DNA of 36,465 nt from Pirellulales bacterium (lineage in GTDB: Bacteria; Planctomycetota; Planctomycetia; Pirellulales; JANQPP01): positions 1 through 36,465 of the forward strand of contig JANQPP010000061.1 of NCBI GenBank assembly GCA_028289405.1, in the 5' to 3' direction. The notes beneath the pieces were generated by a model. It was not told where the DNA came from. It saw only the letters and a program-made list of their open reading frames with translations, and did no database searches. The stretch's first letter is position 1, and every line of letters begins with the position of its first letter. Shown piece by piece: positions 32,647-36,465 of the stretch. The position numbers and the translations under genes are program-made.

Positions 32647-32828
32647 CGAAAATCCCGATAAGTGGCTAGAATTCACTGCAAGTCAGATCAAGAACTGTCG
32701 CGACATGCACGGGTTTCGGCCCGATTGGGCCCAAACTCGGGCATCACTTCCGCAGCATATCGCATGCAACTCCGCTCAGCACGGGGCTTTCCGGAGTGTG
32801 TCAGGCAAAAAAGTCTTTTCATATTTTG

Positions 32829-32858
32829 TTGACATTTCCCTTAAGCTGGCGATACATT
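32829..32858 (+). promoter_or_regulatory. Sigma70-like promoter of the pilM-N operon
   Basis: A perfect TTGACA (32829-32834) is followed by TACATT (32853-32858) after 18 bases (or ATACAT after 17). The start would be near 32865, leaving a leader of about 135 bases before pilM. Confidence 0.65.
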
Positions 32859-32873
32859 GGGAGGTTGTCGGAA

Positions 32874-32948
32874 CAGAGGCAGCTTGATTGTGCGTAATTC
32901 GTCTCCTGTCTTGTCGGCCGTTCACAAGGTCGTAAGCTGCCACCTCTG
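32874..32948 (+). promoter_or_regulatory. Structured leader of the pilM-N operon
   Basis: CAGAGGCAGCTT (32874-32885) can pair with AAGCTGCCACCTCTG (32934-32948), giving 12 base pairs with a 3-base bulge around a 48-base loop. It lies inside the predicted 5' untranslated region, about 50 bases before the pilM start. The ribosome site (AGAGGG at about 32988) is outside the stem. Function unknown. Confidence 0.45.
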
Positions 32949-33000
32949 ATGGACCGTGCGGCTCCTTGCCGAGCCTTGGAACAGGAAAGAGGGATCAAAC

Positions 33001-35337
33001 ATGGCGAGAAACAACGCCGTCTGGGGAATTGATATAGGTAATAGTGCCCTCAAGGCACTCCGCTGCTTGCCGGATGCGGATCCCCAAAAAGTCATCGTGG
33101 ATGGCTTCGACTACATCGAATATCCCAAGATTCTTACGCAACCTGATGCCGATCCGCCCAAGCTCGTGGCGGACGCCCTGAAACAATTTCTCACCCGCAA
33201 TTCGGTGCGAGGTGACCGCGTGGCGGTTTCCGTCTCGGGGCAAAGCGGTTTGGCACGCTTCATCAAGCTGCCGCCGGTCGAGGCCAAAAAGATTCCGGAT
33301 ATCGTTAAGTATGAAGCCCGCCAGCAAATTCCGTTCGCGCTCGAGGACGTGGTGTGGGACTATCAGCAAATTGCTGGCGGTGGCGAAGAAGACGGCTTCG
33401 CGCTAGAGACCGAGGTGGGCCTCTTCGCGATGAAACGGGACCAGGTCTATCAGGCTATCCGCCCCTTCACCGACGCGAAGGTGGAGGTCGACGTCGTGCA
33501 GTTGGCGCCGCTGGCCGTCTTCAACTGCGTGGCTTTCGACAAATTGCGGGTATCGGCGGAAGGGGACTCGTCCGATCCTGGCGAATACGTCGCCGTGCTT
33601 TCCGTGGGCACGGACACCACGGATTTAGTGGTGACCAACGGCCAGCGGGTATGGCAGCGGAGCATTCCCCTGGGAGGCAGCCATTTCACCAAGGCGCTGA
33701 CCAAGGAGCTTAAGCTTACCTTTGCCAAGGCCGAGCACCTGAAGCGGAACGTCACGCAGGCGGAAGATCCCAAGATGGTGATCCGCGCGATGCGAAGCGT
33801 GTTCAACGACTTCGTGACCGAGGTGCAGCGTTCCATCGGCTACTACAAGAGCATCGACCGCAAGGCGAAGATTGGCCGCGTGCTCGCCTTGGGGAACGCG
33901 ATGAAGCTCCCCGGATTCCAGCGGTTCCTATCGCAAAATCTGGAGTTGGAAGTCGAATCCTTGACTTCCCTTCCCTCATTGACGGGGGACGCCGTGACCG
34001 GAGCTCCCGCGTTCAAGAACAACCTGCTTAGCTTCGGCGTCTGCTATGGCCTCGCCGTGCAGGGCATGGGCCGGTCCAAGCTCTCGACGAATCTCATGCC
34101 CAAGGAGGTCGTCACGCAGCGGCTGGTGCGGTCAAAAAAACCCTGGGCCGTGGCGGCGGCGGCGGTCATTCTCCTCGGCTGCGCCATCAACTATTACGGA
34201 GCTTGGCAAGCCTGGGCAGTGACCGATCCGGAGCGTTATCGAAGCGCCTTCTCTAGCACGGAGGCGATTGTCAGCGAAGTCAATAACTACAAGAGCCAGT
34301 ACGAATCGAGCAAAGCCAAGTACGAAGAGATTCAGGACATTGGCAAGACGCTCACCGGAAATGTGGAGGGACGCCTGGCCTGGCTCGAACTGATGAAGGC
34401 CATCAACGCCTGCTTGCCGCGCGATGATCGCAAGCTGAGCGACTTTAAGAATTCCAAGGAAGACTACATCTCACAGCGCGATATCCTCTATATCACCTCG
34501 CTGCGTTGCGAAGAATTCGCCGAAGGTGAGCGGTACACGAACCTTTCCGAGTGGTGGACCAATACCAGCACCCCCCTGCAGCGCGGCGGACAGGGAGGTT
34601 ACGGTGCAGGATACGGCGGATATGGTGGCGACGCGGGTGGATATGGCGCCGGTGGAGGAAGCGGATATGGGGGCAGTGGATATGACACTCCCGCTGTCGA
34701 AGATTTCTCCGACGAGCCGGAAGAAGGCGGCGAATCCGGCCCCGAGGGCGAAGGTTGGGTAATCCAGCTTGACGGCTATCATTTCCACAACGAGGAGCTC
34801 TCCAACAGCGGCGCGGAATTCGTCCGTCAAACGTTTATCAAACAGCTCCAAGAGGGGAAAATCTTGTTGCCCGCCGGCGAAGGACAACCGCCGGAAGAAG
34901 TCGCCATCGCGGATCTCGGCATCAGCCATCCGGTCATTCGCTGGAAGTCTCCCGTGTATGAGATGAAAATCCCGGATCCTACACAGGATCCGCAAGATGC
35001 CTCCGCTAATGGGGAGAACGGAGAGGCGGAAGACGCGCCGCTGGCGAACGCGCCGGGCACCTATCCGGGCGCTGCTGGTGCGGGGGGCTATTTGAGCGAT
35101 GTCAAAATGCTCGACCTCAAAAAGTTCGACTTCGTGATTCAATTCGCTTGGAAACCCACCCTGCGCAGCGAACGGCTGCAACAACAGGCGGAGCGGGCAC
35201 TGGCGGCGCAGGAAGCGGCCGCGAATGCCCCACTTGAGGAGAACGTGGAGGATTCCGCCGCGGAACCTCTGTCGGATCAGGGAGCCTTGGACAGCGTTCC
35301 GCCTTTGAGCGCTCCCCCAGAGAATGAGGCAAACTGA
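33001..35337 (+). CDS. pilM: PilM ATPase-like protein fused to a PilN-like membrane/periplasmic part
   Basis: 778 residues, ATG 33001 after GGAAAGAGGG. Residues 1-350 form the actin-like PilM fold, with GIDIGNSALK (9-18), SGLARFIKLPPVEAKKIPDIV, FALEDVVWDYQ, SVGTDTTDLVV and LALGNAMKLPGFQRFL. PilM is normally about 350 residues long and soluble. Here the chain goes on with TNLMPKE (363-369), which resembles the PilN N-terminal INLLP motif that binds PilM, then a transmembrane helix (about 381-400), a coiled region (SEVNNYKSQYESSKAKYEEI), a Gly/Tyr-rich stretch (about 529-565) and a periplasmic domain. This is most simply a PilM-PilN fusion at the inner membrane, in the platform of a type IV pilus or type II-like secretion system. 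Confidence 0.85.
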   Translation: MARNNAVWGIDIGNSALKALRCLPDADPQKVIVDGFDYIEYPKILTQPDADPPKLVADALKQFLTRNSVRGDRVAVSVSGQSGLARFIKLPPVEAKKIPDIVKYEARQQIPFALEDVVWDYQQIAGGGEEDGFALETEVGLFAMKRDQVYQAIRPFTDAKVEVDVVQLAPLAVFNCVAFDKLRVSAEGDSSDPGEYVAVLSVGTDTTDLVVTNGQRVWQRSIPLGGSHFTKALTKELKLTFAKAEHLKRNVTQAEDPKMVIRAMRSVFNDFVTEVQRSIGYYKSIDRKAKIGRVLALGNAMKLPGFQRFLSQNLELEVESLTSLPSLTGDAVTGAPAFKNNLLSFGVCYGLAVQGMGRSKLSTNLMPKEVVTQRLVRSKKPWAVAAAAVILLGCAINYYGAWQAWAVTDPERYRSAFSSTEAIVSEVNNYKSQYESSKAKYEEIQDIGKTLTGNVEGRLAWLELMKAINACLPRDDRKLSDFKNSKEDYISQRDILYITSLRCEEFAEGERYTNLSEWWTNTSTPLQRGGQGGYGAGYGGYGGDAGGYGAGGGSGYGGSGYDTPAVEDFSDEPEEGGESGPEGEGWVIQLDGYHFHNEELSNSGAEFVRQTFIKQLQEGKILLPAGEGQPPEEVAIADLGISHPVIRWKSPVYEMKIPDPTQDPQDASANGENGEAEDAPLANAPGTYPGAAGAGGYLSDVKMLDLKKFDFVIQFAWKPTLRSERLQQQAERALAAQEAAANAPLEENVEDSAAEPLSDQGALDSVPPLSAPPENEAN

Positions 35338-35354
35338 AAGGAGCACGTGTCGCC

Positions 35355-36465
35355 ATGGATCAACTCAAAACATTTTTCGGGTACGTTCGCCGGCTGCATT
35401 TTTGGCTGCTCATGCTGCTGATCGCGGGTCTGGGCGTGGCGGCCTGGTATCTCTCCTCGAGCGGCCTGATCGCCGCTTACCAGCAGCAGAAGTCCGACAT
35501 CGAATCTAAATTCAACAACCTCAATACCATCCAGCGCACGCCGCCGGAAGAACTGGCCAATGCCACCTGGTCGCCCGGCGTGGATACCATGACCGAGGGG
35601 CTCCGCCAGTCCGTGGATGCCGCTTGGCAGTTGGTCTATGACCGCCAAAAAGATATTCTTGTGTGGCCGCCAGAATTGCCGCAAGAATTTCGCGATCAAG
35701 TCGTGAAGCTCCAGCAGAACCAGAAGTTGAGCGACAAATACCGCGAAATCTATTGGAACTATGCCAAGGAAGAAGTGCCGAAGCTCGGCGAAATCGTGGA
35801 AGCCCGCAAACCCGAGGAGATGGGCTTTGGTACTAGCTCCGGTTACGGCGGCGGGTATGGGGGAGGTAGCTACGGCGCGGGCGGTGGTTCCGCAGCCGGT
35901 TATGGCGGCTACGGTGGGGGCGCCACGGGGTACGGTTCCACCTACGGCACTGCGGGCACCCAACAGGAGTTTGATCCCAAGCTGCCGGGGAAAGTCGTCT
36001 GGAGTGATCATAACCGCCAAATGATTCTCAGCCGCCTCACGTGGCAAACGGCGCCCACCACCGAAGAAATTCTCCTCGCCCAGGAAGATCTTTGGGTTTA
36101 CAAGGCGATGTTCAACATCATTGCCCGCACGAATGCGGACGCTTCGGGACGGTACAACGCGGCCATCAAGACGATCGAATTCGTGCGGATTGGCGGAGAT
36201 GCCGCCGGAGGAGGCGCCGGCATGGCGGGCGGATATGGAGGATATGGAGGAGGATACGGCGGTGGCGGCGGCTACGGAGGCGAGTCCGGCGGCATGAGCT
36301 CCCCCACCACGATTGACATGGCCATCGATTCCGCCGCTGGGCCCTACGGCGCCGCGGGCGGAGATGACGGCCATGTCAATCGTGGTGGGGGAGCTCATGC
36401 CGCCGGACTCGCCTCCGTAGCCGCCGCCACCGCCGTATCCTCCTCCATATCCTCCATATCCGCCC
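35355..36465 (+). CDS. PilO-like inner-membrane protein, partial at the right edge
   Basis: ATG at 35355 after AAAGGAG. An N-terminal transmembrane helix (LHFWLLMLLIAGLGVAAWYL, about 15-34) is followed by a coiled-coil region (AAYQQQKSDIESKFNNL), typical of PilO-type platform proteins. Two Gly/Tyr-rich inserts (TSSGYGGGYGGGSYGAG and GGYGGYGGGYGGGGGYGG) flank the domain with FDPKLPGKVVWSDHNRQ and TTEEILLAQEDLWVY. From about 36369 the sequence is the exact reverse complement of 36227-36323, so the last 32 or so codons are antisense of the gene itself and cannot be trusted. The real gene continues beyond the window. Translation starts 17 bases after the PilM-N stop. Confidence 0.75.
   Translation, partial: MDQLKTFFGYVRRLHFWLLMLLIAGLGVAAWYLSSSGLIAAYQQQKSDIESKFNNLNTIQRTPPEELANATWSPGVDTMTEGLRQSVDAAWQLVYDRQKDILVWPPELPQEFRDQVVKLQQNQKLSDKYREIYWNYAKEEVPKLGEIVEARKPEEMGFGTSSGYGGGYGGGSYGAGGGSAAGYGGYGGGATGYGSTYGTAGTQQEFDPKLPGKVVWSDHNRQMILSRLTWQTAPTTEEILLAQEDLWVYKAMFNIIARTNADASGRYNAAIKTIEFVRIGGDAAGGGAGMAGGYGGYGGGYGGGGGYGGESGGMSSPTTIDMAIDSAAGPYGAAGGDDGHVNRGGGAHAAGLASVAAATAVSSSISSISA
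36227..36323. repeat. Left arm of a 97-bp perfect inverted repeat
   Basis: 97 bases from GGGCGGATATGG to GACATGGCC match the reverse complement of 36369-36465 with no mismatch. The arms are 45 bases apart, and the right arm ends exactly at the last base of the window. Confidence 0.95.
36369..36465. repeat. Right arm of the 97-bp inverted repeat at the window end
   Basis: Exact reverse complement of 36227-36323. Because it copies a coding sequence in antisense and ends at the last base, a chimeric fold-back at a contig end is more likely than a natural hairpin. Confidence 0.95.

Noticed and set aside
34590..34690. Gly/Tyr codon repeats looking like a tandem repeat or CRISPR
   Set aside because: Short, imperfect, in frame with coding sequence and without spacers; it is an amino-acid repeat.
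35277..36398. 373-codon minus-strand frame at the right edge
   Set aside because: It is antisense to the PilO-like gene and owes its length to GC-rich Gly codons and the fold-back; no family resemblance.

Overview
The window looks like a chromosomal segment of a planctomycete, probably of the Pirellulales type. The evidence is a PVC-type CxxCH cytochrome fused to a beta-propeller and HEAT repeats, a DUF1559 prepilin-like protein with the C-terminal H-X9-DG motif next to a small lipoprotein, a large Ser/Thr kinase fused to a formylglycine-generating-enzyme-like domain, a Cys-rich outer-membrane barrel protein, a secreted HEAT protein, and menaquinone synthesis by the futalosine route. The DNA is GC-rich and most genes are preceded by AGGAG-like sites. 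The last 97 bases mirror an upstream stretch exactly, so the right edge may be a contig end with a fold-back chimera, as often seen in single-cell or metagenome assemblies.

Layout. 1-1770: a secreted PPC-domain gene, broken by a miniature, internally deleted IS3-family element with both ends intact. 2049-6087: a compact module of small stress or detoxification families arranged around a divergent promoter whose core is a GTAACG palindrome. To the left are a VOC protein and a DinB-fold protein separated by an intrinsic terminator. To the right are DUF1569, a double zinc ribbon, SRPBCC, an ArsR regulator, TfoX-N and DUF899. 6194-11930: the kinase/FGE fusion, the secreted HEAT protein and the Cys-rich barrel. 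11948-13829: mqnA-mqnC, read leftward from a promoter with a perfect TATAAT. 14055-17660: the giant PVC cytochrome. 17822-18553: an unrecognised protein with an HETLH zinc-protease-like motif. 18961-21749: a VTT/TVP38 membrane protein, a lipoprotein and a DUF1559 pseudopilin-like protein. 21814-25719, leftward: rpmG, recJ, a NagB-like protein and a PIG-L deacetylase. 25961-28303: an ArsM-like arsenite methyltransferase and FliG. 28314-32646, leftward: plsC-like, cmk and a large GH38-like protein. 33001-end: a pilM gene apparently fused to pilN, followed by a partial pilO-like gene, both with Gly/Tyr-rich inserts.

How the parts work together. The ArsR module is probably self-regulated from the palindromic promoter. 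mqnA and mqnC act in the same pathway (steps 1 and 4 of futalosine menaquinone synthesis) and overlap translationally. The NagB-like and PIG-L genes suggest amino-sugar handling. The pilM-N/pilO-like pair forms the inner-membrane platform of a type IV pilus or type II-like system, and DUF1559 proteins carry matching prepilin-type N-termini. No CRISPR array, tRNA, rRNA, phage or defence island was seen. The strongest candidates for something new are the PilM-PilN fusion with GYGG inserts and its structured leader, the attenuator-like terminator in front of the DinB gene, and the HETLH protein. All are inferences from one sequence.
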